Shown: piece after piece, positions 32,934 to 42,504 of the stretch | Layout of the letters: the number at the start of each line of letters is the position of its first letter | Numbering within the stretch: the first letter of the stretch is position 1 | DNA from: Cystobacter fuscus | GTDB taxonomy: Bacteria; Myxococcota; Myxococcia; Myxococcales; Myxococcaceae | Assembly: GCF_002305875.1 (NCBI RefSeq) | Contig: NZ_CP022098.1 | Span: 7,502,001-7,566,000 of the forward strand | DNA: 64,000 nucleotides | Reading direction: 5' to 3' | The notes under the pieces: model-generated | The model's database searches: none | What the model was told of the DNA's origin: nothing | The model's input: the letters and a program-made list of their open reading frames with translations, nothing else | Position numbers and translations under genes: made by a program

Positions 32934-34154
32934 ATGGACCTGCTGAGCCGCTTCGACTTCTTCAACCCCGAAGTGATGCGCAACCCCTACCCCTACTTCG
33001 CGGAGATGCGCGAGAAGGCGCCCATCTACTACGACGCGAAGCTCCAGGCCCACGTGCTCAGCCGCTACGAGGACGTGTCGTTCGTGCTCAAGAATCACGC
33101 CCTGTTCTCCTCCACGAAGATCCGCGTCGCCGGCAAGCGCCAGGAGGAGCGCGCCTCCGTGGAGGAGCTGGGCTCGGTGTCCAACCTCGTCACCACGGAT
33201 CCACCCGTGCATACGCGGATGCGGGGCCTCGTCAGCCGCGCCTTCACCCCCAAGCAGATCTCCGCCCTGGAGCCGCGCGTGCGCGAGCTGTCCCGGACGC
33301 TCATCGCGGAGATGACGGCCAGCCCGGAGTTCGACTTCATGGAGGGGCTGGCCTCGCCCCTGCCCGTCACCATCATCGCGGAGATGCTGGGCGTGGACAC
33401 CTCGCGCCGCCACGACTTCAAGCGCTGGAGCGACATCCTCATCCACTCCAGCCGCGCCGCCCTCCAGTCGGGCAAGGTGTCCGAGCAGGTCGAGCGCAGT
33501 GCCCGGGAGATGCTCACGTACATGAAGGAGGTGGCCGAGGCGCGCCGCCGCGAGCCCCGGGGCGATCTCATCTCCCTGCTCGTCCAGGAAACCGATGGCG
33601 TGGCGGCCCTGACCCCCCCGGAGGTCAACTCCTTCACCGTCCTGCTGCTCATCGCGGGCAACGAGACCACCACCAACCTGCTGGGCAACGCCCTCAACGC
33701 CCTCATCCGCCACCCCGAGGCGTACGAGTGGTTGCGGCGCGATCCCTCCCCCGCCGCCTGCGCCGCCGTGGCCGAGGAGACGCTGCGCTACGACTCGCCC
33801 GTGATCGGGCTCGTCCGACGCACCACGCAGGAGGTGGAGGTGAGCGGGGGCAAGCTGCCCGAGGACAGCACGGTGATGGTGTTGCTGGCCTCCGCCAACC
33901 ATGATCCGCACAAGTTCCCCGATCCGGAGCGCTTCGACCCGCGGCGGGACACCAATGGCCTGATGTCCTTCGGCCACGGCATCCACTTCTGCCTCGGCGC
34001 GCCGCTCACCCGCTTGGAGGCCCCCGTGGCGCTGCGGGAGTTGATGGAGCGCGCACCCCGCCTGGGCTTCGCCCCGCGTCAACCCGAGGCCCTCGACTAC
34101 GGCGGCTCGTTGTTCCTGCGCGGTCCCCGCTCGCTCTGGCTCCAGAAGAACTGA
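32934..34154 (+). CDS. cytochrome P450 (paralogue 2 of 4)
   Basis: 406 residues, closely similar to paralogue 1 over the whole length. Motifs: LIAGNETTTNLLGN, EETLRYDSPVIGLVRR, FGHGIHFCLGAPLTRLEA with Cys353. Region ~85-155 (HTRMRGLVSRAFTPKQ ... TASPEFDFMEGL) is closer to paralogue 4 than to 1 or 3. The 143-base gap upstream keeps the GAGGAGAGCC RBS. Differences from paralogue 1 concentrate around residues 65-80 and 180-200, regions that often shape the P450 active site, so the substrate may differ. Confidence 0.92.
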   Translation: MDLLSRFDFFNPEVMRNPYPYFAEMREKAPIYYDAKLQAHVLSRYEDVSFVLKNHALFSSTKIRVAGKRQEERASVEELGSVSNLVTTDPPVHTRMRGLVSRAFTPKQISALEPRVRELSRTLIAEMTASPEFDFMEGLASPLPVTIIAEMLGVDTSRRHDFKRWSDILIHSSRAALQSGKVSEQVERSAREMLTYMKEVAEARRREPRGDLISLLVQETDGVAALTPPEVNSFTVLLLIAGNETTTNLLGNALNALIRHPEAYEWLRRDPSPAACAAVAEETLRYDSPVIGLVRRTTQEVEVSGGKLPEDSTVMVLLASANHDPHKFPDPERFDPRRDTNGLMSFGHGIHFCLGAPLTRLEAPVALRELMERAPRLGFAPRQPEALDYGGSLFLRGPRSLWLQKN

Positions 34155-34233
34155 GCGCCACCCGGCCTGCCCTCCAGCCTCCCCCTGAACGTCCGCCGTT
34201 CCCCGTCGTTTTCCTCTCCGAGGAGAGCCATAC

Positions 34234-35451
34234 ATGGATCTGCTGAGCCGCTTCGACTTCTTCAACCCCGAGGTGATGCGCAACCCCTACCCCTACTTCG
34301 CCGAGATGCGCGAGAAGGCGCCCCTCTTCTACGACGCGAAGCTCCAGTCCACCCTCGTCAGCCGCTACGAGGACGTGTCCTACATCCTGAAGAACCCCGC
34401 CCTGTTCTCCTCGGCGCAGATCCGCATCGCCGGCAAGCTCCAGACGGAGCGCAACCAGGATGCCGGGCTCGAGGGGGTGGACAGCCTGCTCACCACGGAT
34501 CCACCCGTGCACACGCGCCTGCGCGGCCGGGTCAACCGCGCCTTCACCCCCAAGCAGATCTCCGCCCTGGAGCCGCGCGTGCGCGAGCTGTCCCAGGAGT
34601 GCATCTCGGAGATGACGGCCCACAACGAGTTCGAGTTCATGAGCGGCCTGGCCTCGCCCCTGCCCGTCACCATCATCGCGGAGATGCTGGGCGTGGACAC
34701 CTCGCGCCGCCGCGACTTCAAGCGCTGGAGCGATGCGCTCGTCAACTCCAGCAACGCCAGCATCACCGGCAAGACGCCCGAGGAGGTGATACGCAGCGCC
34801 AAGGAGATGCTCGCGTACATGACGGAGGTGGCCGAGGCACGCCGCCGCGAGCCTCGGGGCGATCTCATCTCCCTGCTCGTGCAGGAGAGCGAAGGCCAGG
34901 AAGCCCTGACGCCCGCGGAGGTCAACTCCTTCGCCATCCTGCTGCTGCTCGCGGGCAACGAGACCACCACCAACCTCCTGGGTAATGCCCTCACCACGCT
35001 CATCCGCCACCCCGAGGCGTACGAGTGGCTGCGGCGCGACCCCTCCCCCGCGGCCTGCGCCGCCGTGATCGAGGAGACGCTGCGCTACGACTCGCCCGTG
35101 TTGACGCTCAGCCGCCGCACCACCCAGGAGGTGGAGTTGAGCGGCGGCAAGGTGCCCGCGGACACCACGCTCATGGTGCTGGTGTCGTCCGCCAACCATG
35201 ATCCGCGCAAGTTCCCCGACCCGGATCGCTTCGATCCGCGGCGGGACACGGCGGGCCTGATGTCCTTCGGCCACGGCATCCACTTCTGCCTGGGCGCGCC
35301 GCTCGCCCGCGTGGAGGCCCCGGTGGCTCTGCAGGAGCTGATGGCCCGCACGCCTCGGCTGGGCTTTTCACCGCGCCAGCCCGAGAATATCGACTACGGG
35401 GCCTCGTTCTTCCTGCACGGCCCCCGCTCGCTCTGGCTCCAGAAGAACTGA
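34234..35451 (+). CDS. cytochrome P450 (paralogue 3 of 4)
   Basis: 405 residues; heme Cys352 in FGHGIHFCLGAPLARVEA, I-helix LLAGNETTTNLLGN, K-helix EETLRYDSPVLTLSRR. The N-terminal and central parts (NQDAGLEGVDSLLTTDPPVH, TAHNEFEFMSGLASP) match paralogue 1 best, whereas the C-terminal part (DTAGLMSFGHG, MARTPRLGFSPRQPE) matches paralogue 4. The 79-base upstream gap carries the same RBS block (GAGGAGAGCCATAC). It belongs to the probable TetR-controlled array. Confidence 0.92.
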   Translation: MDLLSRFDFFNPEVMRNPYPYFAEMREKAPLFYDAKLQSTLVSRYEDVSYILKNPALFSSAQIRIAGKLQTERNQDAGLEGVDSLLTTDPPVHTRLRGRVNRAFTPKQISALEPRVRELSQECISEMTAHNEFEFMSGLASPLPVTIIAEMLGVDTSRRRDFKRWSDALVNSSNASITGKTPEEVIRSAKEMLAYMTEVAEARRREPRGDLISLLVQESEGQEALTPAEVNSFAILLLLAGNETTTNLLGNALTTLIRHPEAYEWLRRDPSPAACAAVIEETLRYDSPVLTLSRRTTQEVELSGGKVPADTTLMVLVSSANHDPRKFPDPDRFDPRRDTAGLMSFGHGIHFCLGAPLARVEAPVALQELMARTPRLGFSPRQPENIDYGASFFLHGPRSLWLQKN

Positions 35452-35499
35452 GTCCGGGCGGGCCGTCGTGCCCCTCGCCGTCTCTTCCTGGAGCGTCCC

Positions 35500-36708
35500 A
35501 TGAGTCTGCTCGATGGCTTCGACTTCCTCGATCCGAAGTTCAAGCAGCACCCCTACCCCTATTTCGCCGAGATGCGCGACAAGGCTCCGCTGTTCTGGAG
35601 CGAGCGCCTCAAATCGTGGATTCTCAGCCGCCATGAGGACGTGGCGTTCGCCCTGAAGAACGCCGCCCTGTTCTCCTCCTCCGATGTCCAGATCGGTGGC
35701 CGCAAGCGGGGCTTCTTCCAGGTCGAGTCGGTGGCCGAGCTGCTCACCTCGGACCCTCCGGTGCATACGCGGATGCGAGGCCTCGTCAGCCGCGCCTTCA
35801 CCCCCAAGCAGATCTCCGCGATGGAGCCGCGCGTGCGCGAGCTGTCGCGCTCGCTCATCGCGGAGATGACGGCCAGCCCGGAGTTCGACTTCATGGAGGG
35901 GCTGGCCTCGCCCCTGCCCGTCACCATCATCGCGGAGATGCTCGGCATCGACACCGTGCGCCGCCGCGACTTCAAGCGATGGAGCGACACGATCATCTCC
36001 GGCCTGTCCGCCAGCCTGCGCACGGGCCAGGAGCCGGAGGAGGTCGGCCTCTGCCGTCAGGAGATGCTCACCCACATGACCGAGGTGGCCGAGCAGCGCC
36101 GCCGCGAACCCCGGGGCGATCTCATCTCCCTGCTCGTGCAGGAGACGGACGGCGTGCCCGCGCTGAGCCCCCAGGAGGTGAATGCCTTCACCGTGCTGCT
36201 GCTCATCGCCGGCAACGAGACCACCACCAACCTGCTGGGCAACACCCTCCACACCCTCATCCGCCACCCCGAGGAGTACGAGTGGCTGCGGCGCGATCCC
36301 TCCCCCGCCGCCTGCTCGGCCGTGTGCGAGGAGACCCTGCGCTTCGACTCGCCGGTGATGGCCATCTCGCGCCGGACCACCCAGGAGGTGGTGGTGAGTG
36401 GAGGGCGGATCCCCGCGGACGCGACGGTGACGCTCCTGCTCGGCTCGGCCAACCATGATCCGCGCAAGTTCCCCGACCCGGAGCGCTTCGATCCACGGCG
36501 GGACACGGCGGGCCTGATGTCCTTCGGCCACGGCATCCACTTCTGCCTGGGCGCGCCGCTCACCCGCGTGGAGGCCCCGGTGGCCCTGCAGGAGCTGATG
36601 GCCCGCACGCCCCGGCTGGGCTTCTCGCCGCGCCAGCCCGAGCACCTCGAGTACGGGCCCTCGTTCGCCCTGCGAGGCCCCCGCTCGCTCTGGCTCCAGA
36701 AGAACTGA
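35500..36708 (+). CDS. cytochrome P450 (paralogue 4 of 4)
   Basis: 402 residues; heme Cys349 in FGHGIHFCLGAPLTRVEA, I-helix LIAGNETTTNLLGN, K-helix EETLRFDSPVMAISRR. It has the most divergent N-terminus of the four (MSLLDGFDFLDPKFKQHPYP) and lacks the shared upstream RBS block, using a weaker site. The middle is nearly the same as paralogue 2 and the end nearly the same as paralogue 3, which suggests gene conversion. It is the last gene of the array, followed by a hairpin. Confidence 0.92.
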   Translation: MSLLDGFDFLDPKFKQHPYPYFAEMRDKAPLFWSERLKSWILSRHEDVAFALKNAALFSSSDVQIGGRKRGFFQVESVAELLTSDPPVHTRMRGLVSRAFTPKQISAMEPRVRELSRSLIAEMTASPEFDFMEGLASPLPVTIIAEMLGIDTVRRRDFKRWSDTIISGLSASLRTGQEPEEVGLCRQEMLTHMTEVAEQRRREPRGDLISLLVQETDGVPALSPQEVNAFTVLLLIAGNETTTNLLGNTLHTLIRHPEEYEWLRRDPSPAACSAVCEETLRFDSPVMAISRRTTQEVVVSGGRIPADATVTLLLGSANHDPRKFPDPERFDPRRDTAGLMSFGHGIHFCLGAPLTRVEAPVALQELMARTPRLGFSPRQPEHLEYGPSFALRGPRSLWLQKN

Positions 36709-36775
36709 CGCCCCCGAGGCGCCACCGGGCGGGCATCCAGGGGCCTGGAGCCCGGGGTGGTATCAGGTGAGACTT

Positions 36776-36807
36776 CCCCGGAGGGCATGAAAGGGCCCTC
36801 CCGGGGG
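36776..36807 (+). terminator. possible terminator after the P450 array
   Basis: CCCCGGAGGGC and GCCCTCCCGGGG can pair (one bulged base) around ATGAAAGG. The downstream bases TTGTAGACCTTTG are only moderately T-rich, so termination strength is uncertain. Confidence 0.4.
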
Positions 36808-36896
36808 TTGTAGACCTTTGTCCGCCGCCCCTACCGGCGACTCAATGCGTCACCTGTCTTCCGGACGCCTTCCCCTTCCGCTAGAAAGCGCCCCCC

Positions 36897-38495
36897 ATGT
36901 TCTCCATCACCAACGTCTCCAAGGCCTACGGGCCCAAGAAGCTCTTCGAGGACGTCAACGTCGCGTTCTCGCCCGGACGCCGCTACGGCCTCACCGGCCC
37001 CAACGGGGCGGGGAAGTCCACCTTCATGAAGATCCTCGCCGGAGACGAGGAAGCCGACATGGGGACCATCTCCCGGCCCAAGAAGCTGGGAATCCTCCGC
37101 CAGGATCAGTTCCGCTACGAGGACAACCGCGTCCTGGACGTCGTCATCATGGGCAACAAGGCCCTGTGGGACACGATGAAGGAGAAGGACGCCATCCTCG
37201 CCAAGTCCGACATCACCGAGGAGGATGGCAACCGGCTGGGTGAGCTGGAGATGGTGATCGCCGAGGAGGACGGCTACAGCGCCGAGTCCGAGGCGGCCTC
37301 GCTGCTCGAGGGTCTGGGCATCCCCACCGAGAGCCACGAGGGGCCGATGAAGCAGCTCACGGGCGGCCTGAAGCTGCGCGTGCTGCTCGCCCAGGCGCTC
37401 TTCGGCAAGCCCCAGGGTCTCCTACTCGACGAGCCCACGAACAACCTGGACATCGACTCCATCCGCTGGCTGGAGTCGTTCCTCACGGCGTTCGAGGGCG
37501 TGCTCGTCACCATCAGCCACGACCGGCACTTCCTCAACTCCATCTGCACGCACATCGCGGACATCGATTACGAGACCATCATCCAGTACACGGGTGGTTA
37601 CGACGACATGGTGCGGCAGAAGTCCCAGGTGCGCAGCCGCATCGAGTCCGAGGTGGACGAGAAGAAGAAGAAGATCGCCCAGTTGCAGGACTTCGTGGCC
37701 CGCTTCCACGCCGGCACGCGCGCCTCCCAGGTGCAGAGCCGCATCAAGCAGATCGACAAGCTGAAGACGGAGGACCTCAAGCGCTCGAACATCGCGCGGC
37801 CCTTCATCCGCTTCGAGCAGGCCGAGCCGAGCGGCAAGCAGACGCTCTCCGTGGAGGGGCTCGCCAAGTCGTTCGACAGCCAGCCCGTCATCAAGCCCTT
37901 CAGCCCGCTCATCGTGAAGGGCGAGAAGATCTGCGTCATCGGCCGCAACGGCGTGGGCAAGTCCACGCTGGTGAAGATGCTCGCCGGGCAGCTCGAGCCG
38001 GACGCGGGCAAGCTCATCTGGGGCCACCAGGCGAGCGTGGGCTACCTGCCGCAGGATCACCACGGCACCATCCGCAAGGGCACCACCGCCTTCGGCTGGC
38101 TGCGCGACGTGAAGGTGAAGCTCACCAACGAGGAGATCTCCGGCGTCATGGGCCGCATGCTCTTCTCCGGCGAGGAGCGCATGAAGCCCACGGACACGCT
38201 GTCCGGAGGCGAGACGGTGCGCCTGCTGCTGTGCAAGCTGATGCTGGATCAGGACAACGTGCTCATCCTCGACGAGCCCACCAACCACCTGGACCTGGAG
38301 TCCATCAGCGCGCTGTCCGAGGGCCTGCAGAAGTTCGAGGGCACGGTCATCGTCGTGACGCACGACCAGGAGCTGGTGTCCGAGGTGGCCACCCGCATCT
38401 GGAGCCTGGAAGGCGCGGGCAAGCCCATCCTCGACTTCAACGGCACCTGGGCGGAGTACACGGCGAAGCACCCCGTGCACACCGCGCGCCGCTAG
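36897..38495 (+). CDS. ABC-F family ATPase (YbiT-like)
   Basis: 532 residues with two ABC domains and no membrane segment. Domain 1: Walker A GPNGAGKST, signature LTGGLKLR, Walker B LLLDEPTNNLDI. A charged linker (ESEVDEKKKKIAQLQDFVAR) precedes domain 2: GRNGVGKST, LSGGETVR, LILDEPTNHLDLES. ABC-F proteins bind the ribosomal E site; housekeeping members such as EttA and YbiT tune translation and others protect from antibiotics. The length and linker fit the YbiT-like housekeeping type. It is convergent with the YihY gene, with only seven bases between stop codons. Confidence 0.9.
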   Translation: MFSITNVSKAYGPKKLFEDVNVAFSPGRRYGLTGPNGAGKSTFMKILAGDEEADMGTISRPKKLGILRQDQFRYEDNRVLDVVIMGNKALWDTMKEKDAILAKSDITEEDGNRLGELEMVIAEEDGYSAESEAASLLEGLGIPTESHEGPMKQLTGGLKLRVLLAQALFGKPQGLLLDEPTNNLDIDSIRWLESFLTAFEGVLVTISHDRHFLNSICTHIADIDYETIIQYTGGYDDMVRQKSQVRSRIESEVDEKKKKIAQLQDFVARFHAGTRASQVQSRIKQIDKLKTEDLKRSNIARPFIRFEQAEPSGKQTLSVEGLAKSFDSQPVIKPFSPLIVKGEKICVIGRNGVGKSTLVKMLAGQLEPDAGKLIWGHQASVGYLPQDHHGTIRKGTTAFGWLRDVKVKLTNEEISGVMGRMLFSGEERMKPTDTLSGGETVRLLLCKLMLDQDNVLILDEPTNHLDLESISALSEGLQKFEGTVIVVTHDQELVSEVATRIWSLEGAGKPILDFNGTWAEYTAKHPVHTARR

Positions 38496-38502
38496 CGACT
38501 CG

Positions 38503-39540
38503 TCAGCGCTCGTAGCGGCGCATCAGGAACAGCCCCATGCCGAAGCCCGTGGCCCAGGTGAGCGCCGCCCTCAGCGGCGACATGCGCGGAGGCACGGGCG
38601 GCGGGGGCGGAGGCTGCTGAAGGAGCATGGCGATCTCCTCCTGTTCCGCCCGGCGCAGCTCGCCCTTGGTGACATTGGGGCCCGGCTCGTCCAGTCGCTT
38701 GGCGCCGGGAGCCTTGCCCTCGGGCGACTTGTGCTCGATGAGCGCGTTGATCTCCGCGCCCAGGAGGATGACCTGGGAGGAGATCCACATCCACATGAGC
38801 AGCACGATGACGCCACCGAGCGCGCCATAGCTCACGTCATAGCTGCTGAAGTTGCGCACGTAGACGGAGAAGCCGAAGGACGCGAGCAGCCAGAGCACGA
38901 CGCCCACCACCGAGCCGGGGGTGATGAACTTGAAGTCCTGCTCCACGTCCGGCAGCACGTAGTAGATGATCGCCCACACCAGCATCATCACCAGGCCGGC
39001 GAAGGGCAGGCGCAGCCACATCACCAGGGTGCCGAGCGGCTCGCCCAGCCAGTGCGCCACCGCGGGCGTGGCCACCATGGCCGCCGAGGCGAGGATGGAG
39101 AGCAGTGCGCCGCACAGCGTCACCAGGATGGCGATGCCGCGCGTCTTCCAGAAGGGCCGGCTCTCCTTCACGTCGTAGACGGTGTTGAGCGCGTCCATCA
39201 GCGCCACCACGCCACCCGAGGCGGCCCACACCGCGCCGAGGCCACCCACCGTCAAGAGCCCCACGCTGTTGCTCGACGCCAGATCATTGATCCGCTGGCC
39301 CAGGATCTCCGTCACGGCCGCGGGGGCCACCTTGCCCAGTTCCTGGATGAGCAGCTGGGCCTGGGCGGGATCGATGATGAAGCCCGCCAGGGCCACGAGG
39401 AACAGGAGGAAGGGAAAGATGGCGAGCAGGGCGGCGAACGTCACCGCGCCCGCCACGTTGCTGACGTTGTCGTTGAGGTACTCGTTCTTCAGCTCGGTGA
39501 AGAACTCCTTCCAGCTCATCCCCTTGCCAGGCCAGACCAT
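38503..39540 (-). CDS. YihY/virulence factor BrkB-family membrane protein
   Basis: 345 residues from ATG 39540, preceded by GGGAGG. Six membrane helices are visible (for example AGAVTFAALLAIFPFLLFLVA near residue 35, VGLLTVGGLGAVWAAS, ILVTLCGALLSILASAAMVA, GVIVLLMWMWISSQVILLGA). The first contains the family's A.T..LLA.FP core. The C-terminal ~60 residues form a cytoplasmic Pro-rich tail (QQPPPPPPVPPRMSP), then a final hydrophobic patch and RRYER. The family, once mislabelled RNase BN, has no settled function. It is divergent from the glycosyltransferase gene. Confidence 0.88.
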   Translation of the reverse strand: MVWPGKGMSWKEFFTELKNEYLNDNVSNVAGAVTFAALLAIFPFLLFLVALAGFIIDPAQAQLLIQELGKVAPAAVTEILGQRINDLASSNSVGLLTVGGLGAVWAASGGVVALMDALNTVYDVKESRPFWKTRGIAILVTLCGALLSILASAAMVATPAVAHWLGEPLGTLVMWLRLPFAGLVMMLVWAIIYYVLPDVEQDFKFITPGSVVGVVLWLLASFGFSVYVRNFSSYDVSYGALGGVIVLLMWMWISSQVILLGAEINALIEHKSPEGKAPGAKRLDEPGPNVTKGELRRAEQEEIAMLLQQPPPPPPVPPRMSPLRAALTWATGFGMGLFLMRRYER

Positions 39541-39731
39541 CGTGCGTCCTCCCGTGAACTTCGCAGAAGGATGCGCACTCCACGAAGCGCACCCAGCCCT
39601 GATCCTTCGAACCGTCATGCTCGCCTGTCTGCCCAGGAAGCATGAACCTCGAGGCGAGCGACTGGACGATGCATGTCCCGCTCGCACGCTTCGGATCCGA
39701 CATACCGTGGATGAATGGTATAGAGCCCCCC

Positions 39732-42317
39732 ATGAACAAGCATCCGCGTTCCCAGGGCAACAACGTGCTCCCTGAACTCGCCGTCGTCCATGCCCAGGCT
39801 TCCGGAGAAGTGCCGCATGCCCCTCTGGGTGTTGACTCCACGGCCGAGTTCGCCGAGCGCGTGGGAGCGCAGTTCATCCTCGTCGAGGAACTGAAGCAGA
39901 AGGGCGCCCAATACCAGGAGCTCGCATCCGCCGAGCAACTGCTCATCGAGATGATGCACGACCTGCGTCGGCGTGCGCCCAAGGGTCGCCCCTCCTTCCA
40001 GGAGGTACCTCTCGAGCTCGGAGTCCACGCGGACATCATTGGCAAGCTGCTGCGCGACCCGGGCACCCACCGGATGCATCGTCTGGCGCGCCCCTTCCAG
40101 ATCGAACTCCTCCGACCCCAGCAGGAGTTCAACACGCGCTTGTTCGCCGTGCTTCAGGATGCCCACAACCAGCTCGCCGTTTCCCGCTACGGCAACGTCG
40201 CGATGTGGATCCGCCAGACGCTGGAGCCCCTCGCCGAGCCGGGCGCATGGCAGCCCCAATCCCACCGTTTGGGCCTGGCGGCCTGGGCCGTGCGGATGGC
40301 CAAGCGGTCGGGGCTGGAGCTGCTCCGAAGCAACCTGGAGCCAATCTTCGCCCGGATGCGCCAGTGGAACCTGCAGGTCATCGACATCCTCTGCGCGGCC
40401 CACGAAGGCCCACTGATCACACGCGCGCAAGCGGAGCAGATGATGGCGCGACTGGCGCAGGTGGCCGATCCCCTCCCTCCAGGCCTGACGCTGCCCGAGC
40501 CGCTACACGCGGCGCTCCTGCTCCAACGGGAATTCACGCGGCACACCCACCATGCGCTGGAGCGTGAGCTCGCGCTCGCCCCGGCGCTGAGCGCCGAGGA
40601 GTACCGCCAGTGGTGCGCTACCCGCGAACCGCTGCGAATCTCCGAGGCCACGCGCCAGGCGCGCCTGCTGGCCCGCCCCCCGACCTTCTCCGTGGTGGTC
40701 GGTGCCAGCCCGGTGGAGGACGCCAGGCACTGGCGCGAGTGCGTGGCCTCGGTGCTGGCACAGACCCACGATGCGTGGGAGCTGTGCGTGGCGGGTCCGG
40801 AGTCCCTGTTGACCGAGCTGCGTCGGCAGCTCCCCGTGGAGCAGGCACGCGACTCCCGGGTGCGCTTCCTGCCCAGCGCCCCCCGCACGGGCATGGCCGG
40901 AGCCCTCAACACGGCCCTCTCGGCCTCCCGAGGACAGGCCGTGGCGTTCCTCGATGCCGCGGATCGGCTCGCGCCCCACGCCCTGACGGAGCTGGCGCTT
41001 TCCATGCGCGACAACCCGACGACCCAGCTGTTCTACACGGACGAGGATCGGCTCGACGACATGGGCCAGCGACACCGGCCCTTCTTCAAGCCCGGGTGGA
41101 GCTGCGACATGCATCGCGAGAGCAACTACGCCTCGCGGCTGCTGGTGGCGCGCAGGGAACTCTGTGAAGAGCTGGATGGCGTGCGTGACGGTGTCGAGGG
41201 GGCCGAGTTGTTGGACTTCATCCTGCGCGCAGCCGAGAAGCAGGTCCCCATCACCCACGTGTCCGAGGTCCTCTACCACCGACGGGAGCGACCGCGGGCC
41301 TTCCAGGTGGTGAGCGCCGGAGCCCATGCGGCGCTCTCCCAGCACCTGTCGCGCTGCGGTGAGGACGCCGAGGTGTGGACGACACCCGGCGACATGCTGC
41401 GCGTACGACACCGGGTGCAGGGCACCCCACGCGTCTCCGTCATCGTCCCCTTCAAGGACAAGCCGGAGCTGCTCGCGCAGTTGTGGAACAGCTTCCGCGA
41501 AAAGACGGCGCGCTGGGACAACTGGCAGCTCATCCTCGTCTCCAACAACTCGGCGAACCCGCGCACGTTCCAGTTCCTGGACACGCTGGAGGATCCCCGC
41601 ATCCTCAAGCTCACCTGGAACCATCCCTTCAACTACTCCGCCATCAACAACTTCGCCGCCCGCCACGCGGATGGCGAGCTGCTGCTCTTCCTCAACAACG
41701 ACATCGAGATGGTGGACGAGGGGTGGATGGAGGAGCTCATCGCCCAGGCCCAGCGGCCAGACGTGGGCCTGGTGGGGCCACTGCTGCTCTTCCCCAACGG
41801 GCTGGTGCAGCACGCGGGCGTGGTGCTCGGCCCGAGCGGCTTCGCCGCGCACCCCTTCTGGCGCTACCGCCCCGACGAGCAGTGGACGGCCTTCGGGCGC
41901 ATCGATCACACGCGGGACTACCTGGCCGTCACCAGCGCGTGCGTCATGGTGCGCCGGGAGGTCTTCGAGGCGGTGGGCGGCTATGACGAGCGCTTCCGGG
42001 TGTCCGGCAGCGACGTGGAGCTGGGGCTGCGCATCATCAAGCGGGGACTGCGGTGCGTCTACACGCCCCACACCCGGCTGATCCACCACGAGTCGGCCAC
42101 GCGCCGACTCGATGCCATCCCGGACCGGGATGCCTGGTTGTCCTACGCGGCCTTTCGTCCCTGGGCCCGGCAGGGAGACCCCTTCTACAATCCCCACCTC
42201 ACCCTGAGCGCGATGAACTGCGGCCTGCGCACCGACGAGCGCACCGTGGATGCCCTGGCGGTGCAGATGCTCGCCTGGGAGCTACCCGCGACGCTGGGCA
42301 TGGTGGGACCCGGCTAG
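39732..42317 (+). CDS. two-domain GT2 glycosyltransferase
   Basis: 861 residues from ATG 39732 (the frame opens at 39642, but that part is upstream sequence). The N-terminal ~310 residues are helical, of unknown role. GT2 domain 1 (~320-560): TFSVVVGASPVEDARHWREC, LFYTDEDRLDD. GT2 domain 2 (~595-830): RVSVIVPFKDKPELL, GELLLFLNNDIEMVDEGW (DxD-like NND) and HTRLIHHESATR. Such fused transferases add successive sugars to lipid-linked O-antigen or capsule chains. Its position next to rhamnose genes suggests work on a rhamnose-containing polymer. No membrane anchor is seen, so it is cytoplasmic or peripheral. Confidence 0.85.
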   Translation: MNKHPRSQGNNVLPELAVVHAQASGEVPHAPLGVDSTAEFAERVGAQFILVEELKQKGAQYQELASAEQLLIEMMHDLRRRAPKGRPSFQEVPLELGVHADIIGKLLRDPGTHRMHRLARPFQIELLRPQQEFNTRLFAVLQDAHNQLAVSRYGNVAMWIRQTLEPLAEPGAWQPQSHRLGLAAWAVRMAKRSGLELLRSNLEPIFARMRQWNLQVIDILCAAHEGPLITRAQAEQMMARLAQVADPLPPGLTLPEPLHAALLLQREFTRHTHHALERELALAPALSAEEYRQWCATREPLRISEATRQARLLARPPTFSVVVGASPVEDARHWRECVASVLAQTHDAWELCVAGPESLLTELRRQLPVEQARDSRVRFLPSAPRTGMAGALNTALSASRGQAVAFLDAADRLAPHALTELALSMRDNPTTQLFYTDEDRLDDMGQRHRPFFKPGWSCDMHRESNYASRLLVARRELCEELDGVRDGVEGAELLDFILRAAEKQVPITHVSEVLYHRRERPRAFQVVSAGAHAALSQHLSRCGEDAEVWTTPGDMLRVRHRVQGTPRVSVIVPFKDKPELLAQLWNSFREKTARWDNWQLILVSNNSANPRTFQFLDTLEDPRILKLTWNHPFNYSAINNFAARHADGELLLFLNNDIEMVDEGWMEELIAQAQRPDVGLVGPLLLFPNGLVQHAGVVLGPSGFAAHPFWRYRPDEQWTAFGRIDHTRDYLAVTSACVMVRREVFEAVGGYDERFRVSGSDVELGLRIIKRGLRCVYTPHTRLIHHESATRRLDAIPDRDAWLSYAAFRPWARQGDPFYNPHLTLSAMNCGLRTDERTVDALAVQMLAWELPATLGMVGPG

Positions 42318-42431
42318 CCCGCTTCAGCCAGGCCGTCGAGGCGCTCCCCCCGGAGGGAATCGTCCACCCTCTCGTTGATCACGATTCACCAACCTGCCCG
42401 AAGGGGGATGGGCAACCGAGGCGCCCCCTCC

Positions 42432-42461
42432 TTGAGGGGTCGGTAATCCATGTGTTATAGG
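42432..42461 (+). promoter_or_regulatory. candidate promoter for the GT2-GT4 gene
   Basis: TTGAGG (42432-42437) and TATAGG (42456-42461) are spaced by 18 bases in a locally AT-richer stretch, 43 bases before the ATG at 42505. Supported by spacing and position only. Confidence 0.35.
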
Positions 42462-42504
42462 CGCCGCCCGCTCGAGGTCGGCGAGCTCTGAGAGCAGCGA
42501 GTCC

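Noticed and set aside
39642-39731. Longer start for the GT2-GT2 gene
   Set aside because: The extra 30 codons precede a better-placed ATG and show no family-like sequence.
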